The translations under genes were made by a program, and so were the position numbers. Positions 36,801 to 44,601 of a DNA stretch of 44,601 nt are shown one piece after another. Every line of letters starts with the position of its first letter. Position 1 is the stretch's first letter. Origin of the DNA: Petasospora fabianii. Its lineage: Eukaryota; Ascomycota; Saccharomycetes; Phaffomycetales; Wickerhamomycetaceae. The stretch is from contig CP048729.1 of assembly GCA_022641835.1 (NCBI GenBank), forward strand, positions 1 through 44,601, read 5' to 3'. The notes beneath the pieces were generated by a model that worked only from the letters and a program-made list of their open reading frames with translations, searched no databases and had not been told where the DNA came from.

Positions 36801-37292
36801 GAGAAGAAGTGGGCTATTGGTGGTCATTGGAATTCGAAGATCTACGGTAAAAGAATTGGCAAGAATGATTCTAAGGCCGATAAGAAGTCGGCCGTCCATT
36901 CCACTGGACCAACGGAGGATGGGTCCAAGTTTTTGATATGGAGCCCTGTTCCTCGTCCTACTGTTCCATTCAACTTGACCACGTTTGCAATTAGTTTGAA
37001 CGCCAAGCCAGAGCATTTGATTGAATGGCTCCCAGATTCAGATACCAGATTAAGACCAGATCAGAGAGCGATGGAAGATGGTCTTTATGATGATGCTGGT
37101 GAATTGAAGTCCAAGTTGGAGGACAAGCAGAGAACTTCTAGAAAGAGGCGTGATGAGGCTGGTGATGTTTATAAGCCACGCTTCTTTGCTAAGGATGTAC
37201 ACCCTGTTACGGGTGGTGAGTACTGGAAGTTTAATGGTCAATATTGGAGAATGAGATCCGAGAAGAATCTTCCGAAGATTGACATCTTCTGA
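33878..37292 (+). CDS. OSH1: Oxysterol-binding protein, Osh1/Osh2 (Swh1) type
   Basis: Long Osh proteins move sterol and PI4P between ER and other membranes at contact sites. Exons 33878-33924 and 33980-37292 join to give 1119 aa starting MSNSSDPPIGSSEAPN. Ankyrin repeats lie at about 75-255 (GNTALHIAAASNRLDVAQLL). A PH domain follows at about 271-366 (YKGYLRKWTNFAGGYKLRWF), then a coiled and acidic region. A FFAT motif, EFFDAAD (about 636-642), should bind the VAP protein Scs2. The ORD begins near 740 and contains the fingerprint EQVSHHPPISA (about 838). Reading without the intron loses the true ATG. Osh1 and Osh2 cannot be told apart by eye; the architecture fits both. Confidence 0.92.
33925..33979 (+). 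other. OSH1: OSH1 intron (55 nt)
   Basis: The donor is GTACGT, the branch CCTACTAACA is at 33959-33968, and the acceptor CACAG ends at 33979. It is phase 2, joining EAP-N to TSTSPAPLN. Its 55-nt length is short but similar to the other introns here. Confidence 0.88.
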
Positions 37293-37936
37293 TATGAAGG
37301 CCCGTTAATACGGCTACGTTATATAACGATTAAGGGTGTTGTTTGCTTGGCTTTTTACATATTATGCTGTCGTGCGTAGTTTATTGTTACCTTCAAAGAG
37401 TCCTCTTACTGTGTTCTCTTTTGGATGGTCATCGACATGCGCATATGTAGCAGTATGTTAACTCTCGCTTATAAATTAGCGTTCGCACATTGCTTTTCAG
37501 CCTTTCCCCAGATGGCCAATCCAAGTCTTGGGCAAGATCAGATTTCTTTCGCCAGGGCTGTGTACGGTGCGCCAAAAAACTCTTGGGGGTTCAAGAGCGG
37601 CTCATAGTGGAGAAAAATGAGGCGGCGTCTGGACACTTGCGAAGGCGATTGTCGTATCAATGAATGCTATGGATGTATGACACCTCAGATCATGCGCTGA
37701 AGTGGAGAGGAGTGTGAAACTTACCAAAGGGTCTGTTGTGATATCCAGTTGTCTCCACTTGTGGGGGGACCCTTGTAGTTGTTCAAAAGCACGTCTTCCC
37801 GATAATGGCGAAAATATCTCCCTTTTTGGTTCGCGATCTTGTGCGCCACTTTTCGCCGCGCGACACATCGGCAAAACCGTTTGGTAGTTTGGCGCTGCCA
37901 TTTCCAGATCAGGCAATACGCAAACAAGCGTGTAGG

Positions 37937-37968
37937 CCGATATGCGTACCGATTTGCGCCGATATGCG
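37937..37968. repeat. Triple CCGATWTGCG array
   Basis: CCGATATGCG (37937-37946), CCGATTTGCG (37949-37958) and CCGATATGCG (37959-37968) are tandem units with starts 12 and 10 bases apart, close to one helical turn. This looks like a multi-site for one binding protein. Confidence 0.55.
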
Positions 37969-38197
37969 ACAAAATGCCACGCCGCACTTCCCGCAAACGA
38001 AAACATCAACAAAACGAGCGGAGGCTGCACTTTCGACAGAACCAAGAGCTTTACCGCCCAAATCACCCGAAGAACCCAAACAACCAAGTTTCCGGTGACA
38101 CCGTGCTCTCAATTGCCCAACTGCCTAGTTACCAATTTTTCTTGAAAGCTCTCTCTCAAGCGCCTGCCCAACCCCACTGCCGCTGCTTTCAGACACA

Positions 38198-38218
38198 CAG
38201 CTTGCCTCAGACAAGCTG
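38198..38218 (+). repeat. Small hairpin in the CAF120 leader
   Basis: CAGCTTG and CAAGCTG form a perfect 7-bp stem around a 7-nt loop, 120 bases before the CAF120 ATG. It could fold in the mRNA leader if transcription starts upstream. Confidence 0.4.
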
Positions 38219-38337
38219 CACAGCGCCAACGCTCACAGGACAACCAAGCAGAACGACCTTTCTTCTCTCGCAAACAAACCCTTGCCTCAAACGAATACCC
38301 ACATTCAATACATCAACACATCAACACGTCAACATAG

Positions 38338-41300
38338 ATGAAGCGTCTCTTCTCTGGTGGACGTTCCGGAGCATCATCTCCTAAGCTCGGTTTTGAGAAT
38401 AGATCACGCTCAAACTCTCATAGTACCCCACCAAACGTCGCTCGCTCCACACCAGCTTCCCCTCCAATGGCATCCAATGGCTTTGCAGACGACAGCAGCA
38501 TCTCCCCAGAGCTCGCTCCAATAGTCACTCTCCTCAGTGCTCAGGCACATCGCCGTTATCATGAGGGTGTCTTCATGCTTCTCCAATCAATCAACTCGGA
38601 TGGTGAGCCGGTACCTAATCGCCAATGGAGAGAAGTGTACGGTGTCCTTCTGGGAACACAACTCGCTGTCTGGAACGTTGAAGAGCTCGAGAAACACCAA
38701 AATAACACAGATGCCCTGATGAATGCCAGTGCTAAACCTGATTACATCAACTTTACAGACTCTTCTTTCAGAGCTGTCGAACGATTGGACAACTCTAACG
38801 GTCTTAAGAATGTTATTGTTGTCTCCACCACTCTGAAAAACCAATTCTTGTTGCAGTATCCAGAGCTTGAAGATTTCCACAAGTGGAATTCCGCATTCAG
38901 ATTGTCCACTTTTGAGTACACATCGTTGCAGGAAGCTTATACAGGTGCCCTTCTCTCCGCTAGAGGTTCCAAGCTATCCGACATTAGAACCATCTTGGCT
39001 GATACCAAGTTCGATCATGAAGATTGGGTTAGTGTCAGATTTGGCTCGGGTATGCCATGGAAGAGATGTTATGCCGTCATTGAGCAGCCACAGAAGAAGT
39101 CCAAGAAGGGTAAAGTCTACAAGGGTACAGTGTCTTTTTACAAGGACGAAAAGAAGCATAAAAAGACCGCCATGGCCATCATCAAGGATGCACAGGCTGC
39201 TTACGCGTTGTACCCAAACTCTGTCAAAATGATTGACCACAGTACCATGATCAAGTTGGAAGGTACGGTCTTTTTCGACTCATCCAAGAAGTCACTCCCA
39301 AAGGAGGCATCCGTCTATTTTATGCCTGAACAACATAACGCTGTTCCTGGCTACGATACGATCATAAGATTCTTGGTGCCATTGTTGAATGCGTTCGTGT
39401 TGTATGGAAGACCAAAGAGATTGAACGCCAACAAGACAGAAATAAACTCTTTGTTGTTTGGTTTGCCCGTGCTTCCACATGTTCATTATTTGGAGGTTGA
39501 CGATTTGATTCTGTTGTCGAGCAATCCTAACTCATCCAACTGGCTGGTGACAGACTGGAGAGAAAAGATCAAGGAAGTTTTGGCAAGAAAGTTGGCTTCA
39601 GGTTATACAGGTTGTGGCTCTAACCATGGTATTATGGGAGCCATTAATTCACCAGCTATCACATCTAGCGAATTCTTGGGAGTGCAGAGTACCGGCTCTA
39701 GTGGTAACCAGAAGTTGCTCAATCCAATCTCACCGCTATCGCCAAGTTTCTTCCCGGCACCAAGATTCCGTGACTCCACAATTTCAAAGTCAAGCTCTTC
39801 TCTGAATCTCGGTGGTACTGGGTCTACAGACGATTTGTCTGTTGCCTCGCCACCAGCGCAGAACAACAGAAACTCTGAGATCACACAGATTTACGAAGAT
39901 TACTCCAACGTTGCTAAGATGGCACAGACATCTGCTGCTGCTGAGCTCCAAAACCAGACCAACACATACCAGCCTGAAAAGGTCTCACAACCAAAAGGTA
40001 CAGGAATTGGTTTCGGCGCTGGAGGTCTGCAAGATCCTTATGTGCCACAGAAGAATAACAACATTTCAGTTGACTCCTTTGTCTCATCTAGAAGCACACA
40101 AGAACAACTTCAGAGACCACAGCAGGTGCCAGATATCCGTGTTACCGGCTCCCCACTAGTAAACAATGGTAATTCTGATCCATACGGTTTGAGCAGCGCT
40201 CCAGCTGACGATCTTGATGAGGACTTTGAGAACGATGACATTTTCAAGACAGGTATTTCTGCACTCAATATGGAGGACAATAGGGCATCGGCTGCTCCAG
40301 ATCTCTTCACGCCAGATTACATCGGTAGCAGTACTGCTTCTCAGGAGCCGGCTCTCAAGTACCAGACATCCAGTAAGGCTCTCCCAGATCCGGTTGCAAA
40401 GAAAGAGATGGCATACACCAGTGGAAGAATTGTCCATAGCCCATCCGAAGCCGTCTTTGACAGAGATGCCAAGTTTGCTCAAGCAACTTACGACAATCAT
40501 CACAGTGGTGTCTCTCAGCCAAGTCGACTCGATCCATCTCAACATCAGCAGGCACCACCATCGCAACAGTATCAGCAGCAACAACCTCAGCCTGTGATGA
40601 AGCCATCTATTCCAAGATCCGACTTCCAAAAGTTCACACCACCAAGCTCTCAAGATAACATCCCTCATGACTCTGGCCATCGTCAACAGGGTTCGCCACA
40701 GAGACTTCCACCTCCAGGGGGGCCACGTCTTCCACCATCGCAAAGTTCTCAGCAGACATCTCAACAGCCATATTTCTCTGATCCTTACAATCAACCTGCT
40801 GATTCCTACCAACAGCCTGTGAGACAGGGGCAGCCGCCTCACCAGCAGCAATACGCTCAGGGTCACTCTCAACCACAGCAGTATCAGCAGAGACCACCAC
40901 AGCAACAACAGCAATACCAACCCCGCGTACAACCACCTGCTCAACAACAGAGACCCCCACAGCAGCAACAGCAGAGACCCCCACAGCAGCAACAGCAGAG
41001 ACCCCCACAGCAGGGTTACCCACCTCAGCAACAGCATCAGAGAGCTCCACAGCAAGGTTATCCACCTCAGCAACAACAACAACAACCACAGGGGCCACAA
41101 CCACCTCAGCAACAGAGGCCTCCTCAGCAGGGATATCCGCCACAGCATGGTTATGCTCCTCAGCAACAGCAACAGCAAGGGTACCCAAGACAACAGCAAC
41201 AACAGGGTTATCCACCGCAGCAGCAGAGAAGACCACCACCTCAACAATCTGGATATTCTTCTCAACCTGCCCCTCCGCAGGGCTATCCCCCACACCAGCA

Positions 41301-41454
41301 GCAGCAGGGATATCCTCCACAACCAGGGTATCCTCCACAACAACAGCAGCCATACACTCGTAAACCACCTGCTATGACGCAGCAGCAGTCCAGTGGAAGC
41401 TTCGTCTCTCAGGGTAATCCATACTCTCAGGGAAACCCATATTCTAGGGGTTGA
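38338..41454 (+). CDS. CAF120: Caf120/Skg3-type PH-domain protein, CCR4-NOT associated
   Basis: Caf120 is a CCR4-NOT-associated protein; its paralogue Skg3 is linked to the bud neck and cell-wall function. The 1038-aa product starts at the ATG at 38338. The conserved region (about 60-430) includes [34 protein letters not shown] (PH-type), [50 protein letters not shown] and [13 protein letters not shown]. From about 740 to the end the protein is Gln/Pro-rich with QQxQRPPQ and GYPPQQ repeats, a likely disordered prion-like tail. Caf120 and Skg3 arose by duplication in the Saccharomyces lineage, so a single gene here would stand for both. Confidence 0.92.
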   Translation: MKRLFSGGRSGASSPKLGFENRSRSNSHSTPPNVARSTPASPPMASNGFADDSSISPELAPIVTLLSAQAHRRYHEGVFMLLQSINSDGEPVPNRQWREVYGVLLGTQLAVWNVEELEKHQNNTDALMNASAKPDYINFTDSSFRAVERLDNSNGLKNVIVVSTTLKNQFLLQYPELEDFHKWNSAFRLSTFEYTSLQEAYTGALLSARGSKLSDIRTILADTKFDHEDWVSVRFGSGMPWKRCYAVIEQPQKKSKKGKVYKGTVSFYKDEKKHKKTAMAIIKDAQAAYALYPNSVKMIDHSTMIKLEGTVFFDSSKKSLPKEASVYFMPEQHNAVPGYDTIIRFLVPLLNAFVLYGRPKRLNANKTEINSLLFGLPVLPHVHYLEVDDLILLSSNPNSSNWLVTDWREKIKEVLARKLASGYTGCGSNHGIMGAINSPAITSSEFLGVQSTGSSGNQKLLNPISPLSPSFFPAPRFRDSTISKSSSSLNLGGTGSTDDLSVASPPAQNNRNSEITQIYEDYSNVAKMAQTSAAAELQNQTNTYQPEKVSQPKGTGIGFGAGGLQDPYVPQKNNNISVDSFVSSRSTQEQLQRPQQVPDIRVTGSPLVNNGNSDPYGLSSAPADDLDEDFENDDIFKTGISALNMEDNRASAAPDLFTPDYIGSSTASQEPALKYQTSSKALPDPVAKKEMAYTSGRIVHSPSEAVFDRDAKFAQATYDNHHSGVSQPSRLDPSQHQQAPPSQQYQQQQPQPVMKPSIPRSDFQKFTPPSSQDNIPHDSGHRQQGSPQRLPPPGGPRLPPSQSSQQTSQQPYFSDPYNQPADSYQQPVRQGQPPHQQQYAQGHSQPQQYQQRPPQQQQQYQPRVQPPAQQQRPPQQQQQRPPQQQQQRPPQQGYPPQQQHQRAPQQGYPPQQQQQQPQGPQPPQQQRPPQQGYPPQHGYAPQQQQQQGYPRQQQQQGYPPQQQRRPPPQQSGYSSQPAPPQGYPPHQQQQGYPPQPGYPPQQQQPYTRKPPAMTQQQSSGSFVSQGNPYSQGNPYSRG
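40840..41365. repeat. CAG/CAA/CCA-rich coding repeat in CAF120
   Basis: Imperfect tandem repeats encode QQQQRPPQ and QGYPPQQ units. They include near-identical 24-base copies around 40955-41010. On the minus strand they leave long Leu/Trp or Val/Ala frames that are artefacts of composition. Repeat number may vary between strains. Confidence 0.8.
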
Positions 41455-41529
41455 TTAGGTGTTTTTAAATACGACGTGTTATCGGACTCTACTTGTTGAT
41501 GGTACATTTTTTGTAGGGTCGATGTGATT

Positions 41530-43212
41530 TTATAATCTCGCCAAGTGCTTGAGGACATCGATAGAACTAAACCAGCTATTGGACAAGTAGTTGAACCAAT
41601 GCTGTTCCTCTTCAGAAAATTCCAGGAGGATACCCTTATCTTTATACCCAGCCACATCAGTGTATGCACAAATCGTGTACATCTCACAATAGTCTCTTGG
41701 GACCCATCCTCTCGTTGGTATATCGTCAACTGGAGTAAGACCCGGTGTTGGTGGTTCTGGTGGAATTAGGGCGGCTTTGATCCTTATTGGGCCAGTGTTG
41801 TACTTCTTCTTTTCCTCTTGGGTCCAGCCTTTGAAGAATGGATTTGTTTCGTCGTGATACATAGTCTTCTTACAATGTTTGAAACCGGAGTTCATCCATA
41901 GTAGTGTATGGTTATCATCTGCAATGTGTGCTGGATGCGATGAGCAGATCTCTCTCAGATTATGAAGATGTGGATAGTGGGAGTGATCTGGGTCCGGAGA
42001 AAGTTCACCAACGGAAGCAGCATGATTATGGTTGAAGTGATAAGATTCGTCACCAGATATGGCAAAGGAAAGCCAATAAAGTTCTTTGTCTCCCCAAGTG
42101 AGCTCCATTATGGATTCACGGTGGAGGGAGAGATGAGCTGCCATTAGTGATGTCTCAAAATGACGACGGCGATCGATAAGAACAACACCAGCCTCTTGAA
42201 GGTGGAGGAACCCTTGGAAAAACCTTTGATTAAGGGTGTATGATGAAACCTGATTTATACCATACTTTGCGTCTTCCATAGTCGGTAGCATAGACTTGAA
42301 CATACTTATAGCGCCTGCAGACTTGTGGGTGTTGGCCAGAGATCTGTCTTTGAAGAAGAAGGTACCTTTGGATATGTATTGGTCGAATTGAAGGAAATCA
42401 TCTGGGCTCTTGAGGAAGACAGTGTCTGTATCGATGAGCATGCTCTCTTCAAACGTATTGAAGAAGTTAGCAAGGAGCTTATTGTTGAACCTGACGAACC
42501 TGTCTTTGTATTCTGGTTTGATTGCAAGTGACACATCAATAAAGCTCAGATCCAGTTTACGAAATGAAGACTTGTACTTTGGGTTTCTAAGCATGGACAT
42601 TATCGTCCTGTCACCGGACCAGTTTGATGTAGCAGCAAGCAAGAGTCTTTGTTGAGAGAAGTCTGAGATCTCACCTTTGTGAACTATCTGGAGGGACATC
42701 CTAGTGTCAAGTGTTCGAAGAAGCACGATGAGGTTGAGGATGGACTTGAAATATGCATCAGTGGCTGTCAGCACGAGACCTTTGCCCCGGAGAGTTGACT
42801 GGATAGCCTGGGTGTAGCACTCATTGGCGTTTGCTCTGAAGAGAGGTTCATTTTTGACTTTGGTATTGGTGATCCTTGGTGCCATCCCGGATAGCCAGTC
42901 GAATGTACTACGCTCCACCTCTGGATTGCACCTGGTGTTCACCTTGAAGACACATTGGTTGAAGATGCGGACACGGGAGAGCTGGTCCAGGTCCACCGTT
43001 TTAGAGTCACTGTCAACCTCCACTGTCGATTGGGAAAGCATGGACCCCATCCATCTTTGACACTGCTGCCGTACCTCATCTGTGATTCGTATTGTGGGTG
43101 TCTCAGAAGTCGCTACTGTAAGAATAGGCAGGTAATGTCCGCTTCTGGTGGTTATAAGGCCGATGAGAAGCAAAGACGCAAGAAGTAAGAGACGAGTGAT
43201 CTTGCGGGCCAT
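41530..43212 (-). CDS. MNN1-family alpha-1,3-mannosyltransferase (GT71)
   Basis: The GT71 (Mnn1/Mnt) enzymes add terminal alpha-1,3-mannose to N- and O-glycans in the Golgi using GDP-mannose. The 560-aa protein starts MARKITRLLLL and has one signal-anchor helix (about 6-21), giving type II Golgi topology. Catalytic-domain features include LVLTATDAYFKSILNLIVLL, LNNKLLANFF-like packing (RFNNKLLANFFNTFEE), the metal-binding DTD at 241-243 (MLIDTDTVFL), GTFFFKDRSL, HLQEAGVVLIDRRRH and TWGDKELYWLSF. The C-terminus has YCEMYTICAY. The exact paralogue (MNN1 versus MNT2/MNT3) cannot be chosen, so I give no symbol. It is convergent with CAF120. Confidence 0.88.
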   Translation of the reverse strand: MARKITRLLLLASLLLIGLITTRSGHYLPILTVATSETPTIRITDEVRQQCQRWMGSMLSQSTVEVDSDSKTVDLDQLSRVRIFNQCVFKVNTRCNPEVERSTFDWLSGMAPRITNTKVKNEPLFRANANECYTQAIQSTLRGKGLVLTATDAYFKSILNLIVLLRTLDTRMSLQIVHKGEISDFSQQRLLLAATSNWSGDRTIMSMLRNPKYKSSFRKLDLSFIDVSLAIKPEYKDRFVRFNNKLLANFFNTFEESMLIDTDTVFLKSPDDFLQFDQYISKGTFFFKDRSLANTHKSAGAISMFKSMLPTMEDAKYGINQVSSYTLNQRFFQGFLHLQEAGVVLIDRRRHFETSLMAAHLSLHRESIMELTWGDKELYWLSFAISGDESYHFNHNHAASVGELSPDPDHSHYPHLHNLREICSSHPAHIADDNHTLLWMNSGFKHCKKTMYHDETNPFFKGWTQEEKKKYNTGPIRIKAALIPPEPPTPGLTPVDDIPTRGWVPRDYCEMYTICAYTDVAGYKDKGILLEFSEEEQHWFNYLSNSWFSSIDVLKHLARL

Positions 43213-43540
43213 TTGGGTCCTTCCAGTAGGTTCAAACTCATTGGAAAGACGTTGTTGTAGGGAATTACCAATAACAGATCTCAGCCTCCTCTTGTAGCTT
43301 GAAACAACACCCGGCTTCTGGCTGCCTTAGCCTTGGCCGCGTACTCGCAGGATCGCCGGCCGTATCGGCAGCGTCTGTGGGGTAACATATACTTTAGTAA
43401 CCTTGGAGCTTATTGCATTCACATATACGAATGCTAGGCATCATTAAGTTTGGTGTGTTATTCTACAGTGGTATGGCTTATACATAAAACTATGTGCAGT
43501 ACGCTATTTACAACTCGTCTCGACATAAATAATCCAGAGC
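43213..43540. other. Intergenic, upstream of the MNN1-like gene
   Basis: These 328 bases separate two minus-strand genes: the MNN1-like promoter and the 3' region... specifically, the stop of the next minus-strand gene lies at 43541, so its terminator also falls here. A GC-rich patch around 43330-43375 contains CGCCGGCCG. No gene, tRNA or clear factor site is visible. Confidence 0.45.
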
Positions 43541-44518
43541 TCAAGCACTCAGTTGCTTCACTGGGGCCAAACCAGAGAGTGGCATCAAGAGCTTCATCTT
43601 GGTCTCGTAATCCAAAGTGGTGTTTTTGTTCAAGGAAGACACAACGACAGCAGCGTTCTTCTTGAGGGCGTCGGTCTTCAACTTGGAGTCGAGGTCCGCA
43701 CCGGAAGCAACGTGGAATTTACCCGTCAGCACGCCGGAGACGTCAGCCTCAGGGTTGTGCTTAAGCTCTCTGTATGCTTTCAAGATTCTGGAGTCGGCAG
43801 ACTGGGATGTGAGTGGGGAATCTATGATGAGTTCGTCGATAGATGGAACCTCTGGGACGTAGGAGGTGGAGATCATAGAAGTGTTTGGGTTGGCCTTCTT
43901 AAAAGAGATCTTGGAGGATCCGGAGCTCTTCTTATCATCACGTGGAGTGGACCCTCTCTGACGTCTCTGTGCTCTCTGTCTTGGGGCTGGTGCTGTGGCC
44001 GATGAGGCAGAAACGTCTCTTAGCTTGTCTGTGAATCTTGAGCCGCGTCTCTCACCGGCATTGTTCTTATTGGCGTAATTGTTGTTTCTGTTGGTAAATG
44101 TCTTTCTCTGTGTAGAGTTCGAAGGCTTGTTTGTGTTGGAGGCGACAAATCCTGATGCAACATCAGAGAAGTCAGATGTAACGGTGGTGTCTCTTGTTGA
44201 TGTTCTCTGCTGGAATGGCTTCTTAGGACCCGGCTTGAAAGCCTCTGATGATGCAGCATCAGTGGCAGCTCCAGCGGCAGCGACACCATTCTTCTGAGGA
44301 CGTTTGTTGTTATATGGCTTTCTGTTCGACTTTCTCAACTTGTTACCACCGAAAGATCCCTGTTCTGCGCTTTGTATAGCACTTTGAGCAGTGATCTTCT
44401 GTACTCTCTCAAGGAGCTGAGCAATCTGGTCCTTAGAGATCTGGGCCTGTGTGGAGTAGAGCCCCTTACACGAGACGGAGACCGGCTTCAAAGCACGAGT
44501 AAAAGTGTTTCTGAACAT
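43541..44518 (-). CDS. Basic protein, probably mitochondrial, function unassigned
   Basis: The 325-aa product starts at the ATG at 44516-44518. Its N-terminus, MFRNTFTRALKPVSVSCKGL, is rich in Arg, Ser and hydrophobics without acids, a good mitochondrial presequence. A short helix follows (QIAQLLERVQKITAQ). Then comes a long, low-complexity, very basic Asn/Arg/Ser-rich region (about 55-205). The C-terminal segment looks more conserved (PSIDELIIDSPLTSQ, ILKAYRELKHNPEADVSG, and a helical end). The layout would suit a mitochondrial small-subunit ribosomal protein such as Rsm28/mS46 or an RNA-binding protein, but I do not recognise it firmly. Localisation is inferred. Confidence 0.65.
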   Translation of the reverse strand: MFRNTFTRALKPVSVSCKGLYSTQAQISKDQIAQLLERVQKITAQSAIQSAEQGSFGGNKLRKSNRKPYNNKRPQKNGVAAAGAATDAASSEAFKPGPKKPFQQRTSTRDTTVTSDFSDVASGFVASNTNKPSNSTQRKTFTNRNNNYANKNNAGERRGSRFTDKLRDVSASSATAPAPRQRAQRRQRGSTPRDDKKSSGSSKISFKKANPNTSMISTSYVPEVPSIDELIIDSPLTSQSADSRILKAYRELKHNPEADVSGVLTGKFHVASGADLDSKLKTDALKKNAAVVVSSLNKNTTLDYETKMKLLMPLSGLAPVKQLSA

Positions 44519-44601
44519 TACTGTAGTGCCTATGGTGCTGTATTAAACGACTTTCTAATGTTCAATCAGTTAGTTTGATTGGTCGTCTTTATTTTCCGGC
44601 G

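Larger units (their letters stand above)
37293..38337. other. Long intergenic region upstream of CAF120
   Basis: This 1045-base gap contains no convincing gene; the longest open frames lack ATG starts or conserved features. It holds an inverted GGCGAAAA (37807-37814) / TTTTCGCC (37850-37857) pair, three CCGATWTGCG units (37937-37968), a 7-bp hairpin (38198-38218) and a purine-poor CA-rich leader just before the CAF120 ATG. It probably combines the OSH1 terminator, the CAF120 promoter and a long 5' leader. Confidence 0.5.

Noticed and set aside
37602-38087. 161-codon minus-strand open frame upstream of CAF120
   Set aside because: It begins at TTG, not ATG, has no conserved feature, and overlaps other open frames in the same GC-rich stretch.
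40156-41368. Long Leu/Trp-rich and Val/Ala-rich frames opposite the CAF120 tail
   Set aside because: They are antisense to a CAG/CAA/CCA repeat that lacks stop triplets on the reverse strand; the protein on the plus strand explains them.

Overview
This window is nuclear DNA from a budding yeast (Saccharomycotina). It has short intergenic gaps, about twenty protein genes on both strands, short introns near gene 5' ends with TACTAAC-type branch points, and products whose closest recognisable relatives are Saccharomyces cerevisiae proteins. CTG codons fall at conserved hydrophobic positions (for example in the BTN1 N-terminus), so CUG is probably read as leucine and a CUG-Ser-clade species is unlikely. 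I cannot name the species. I see no rRNA, convincing tRNA, transposon, CRISPR array or prokaryotic feature.

Layout. 1-2.6 kb: a possible tiny spliced ORF, an unrecognised protein gene and UFD1 (Cdc48 cofactor). 2.8-9.1 kb: TFC4 (TFIIIC), IST1 (ESCRT regulator, two introns), BTN1 (vacuolar battenin) and YJU2 (spliceosome). 9.4-17.4 kb: DCW1/DFG5-type cell-wall mannosidase, an ANR2-like DENN/LCHN protein, LHS1 (ER Hsp70-like exchange factor) and a U2AF large-subunit/MUD2-type gene with an intron. 17.5-24.3 kb: a RING-H2 ligase with a predicted N-myristoylation signal, a Bem46-like hydrolase, RTC1/SEA2 (SEA/GATOR2 complex) and eIF4E (CDC33). 24.8-29.5 kb: a KRE1-like GPI cell-wall protein (one intron) divergent from VNX1 (vacuolar cation/H+ exchanger). 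29.7-41.5 kb: a 2-oxoglutarate/Fe(II) dioxygenase, RAD53 (checkpoint kinase), an OSH1/OSH2-type oxysterol-binding protein (one intron) and CAF120/SKG3. 41.5-44.5 kb: an MNN1-family mannosyltransferase and a basic, probably mitochondrial protein.

From memory of the S. cerevisiae map, several neighbour pairs look conserved: UFD1-TFC4 (divergent), DCW1-ANR2 (convergent), RTC1-CDC33, and KRE1-VNX1 (divergent) with the Bem46-like gene nearby. These support the weaker identifications.

Six introns in five genes can be placed from splice signals. Three change the start codon that a plain reading frame would suggest (UFD1, IST1, OSH1). Regulatory sites stand out in the shared promoters: an Rpn4-type PACE site before UFD1, a Rap1-type site before eIF4E, a dense MCB/SCB-like cluster before RAD53, similar G1/S-like sites between KRE1 and VNX1 and before DCW1, and an evenly spaced CGG/CGG/CCG array before the dioxygenase. 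I found no clear evidence of a wholly new multi-gene system. The best leads are the lipid-anchored RING protein, the splice-split starts, the stop-free U2AF intron and the regulatory clusters.
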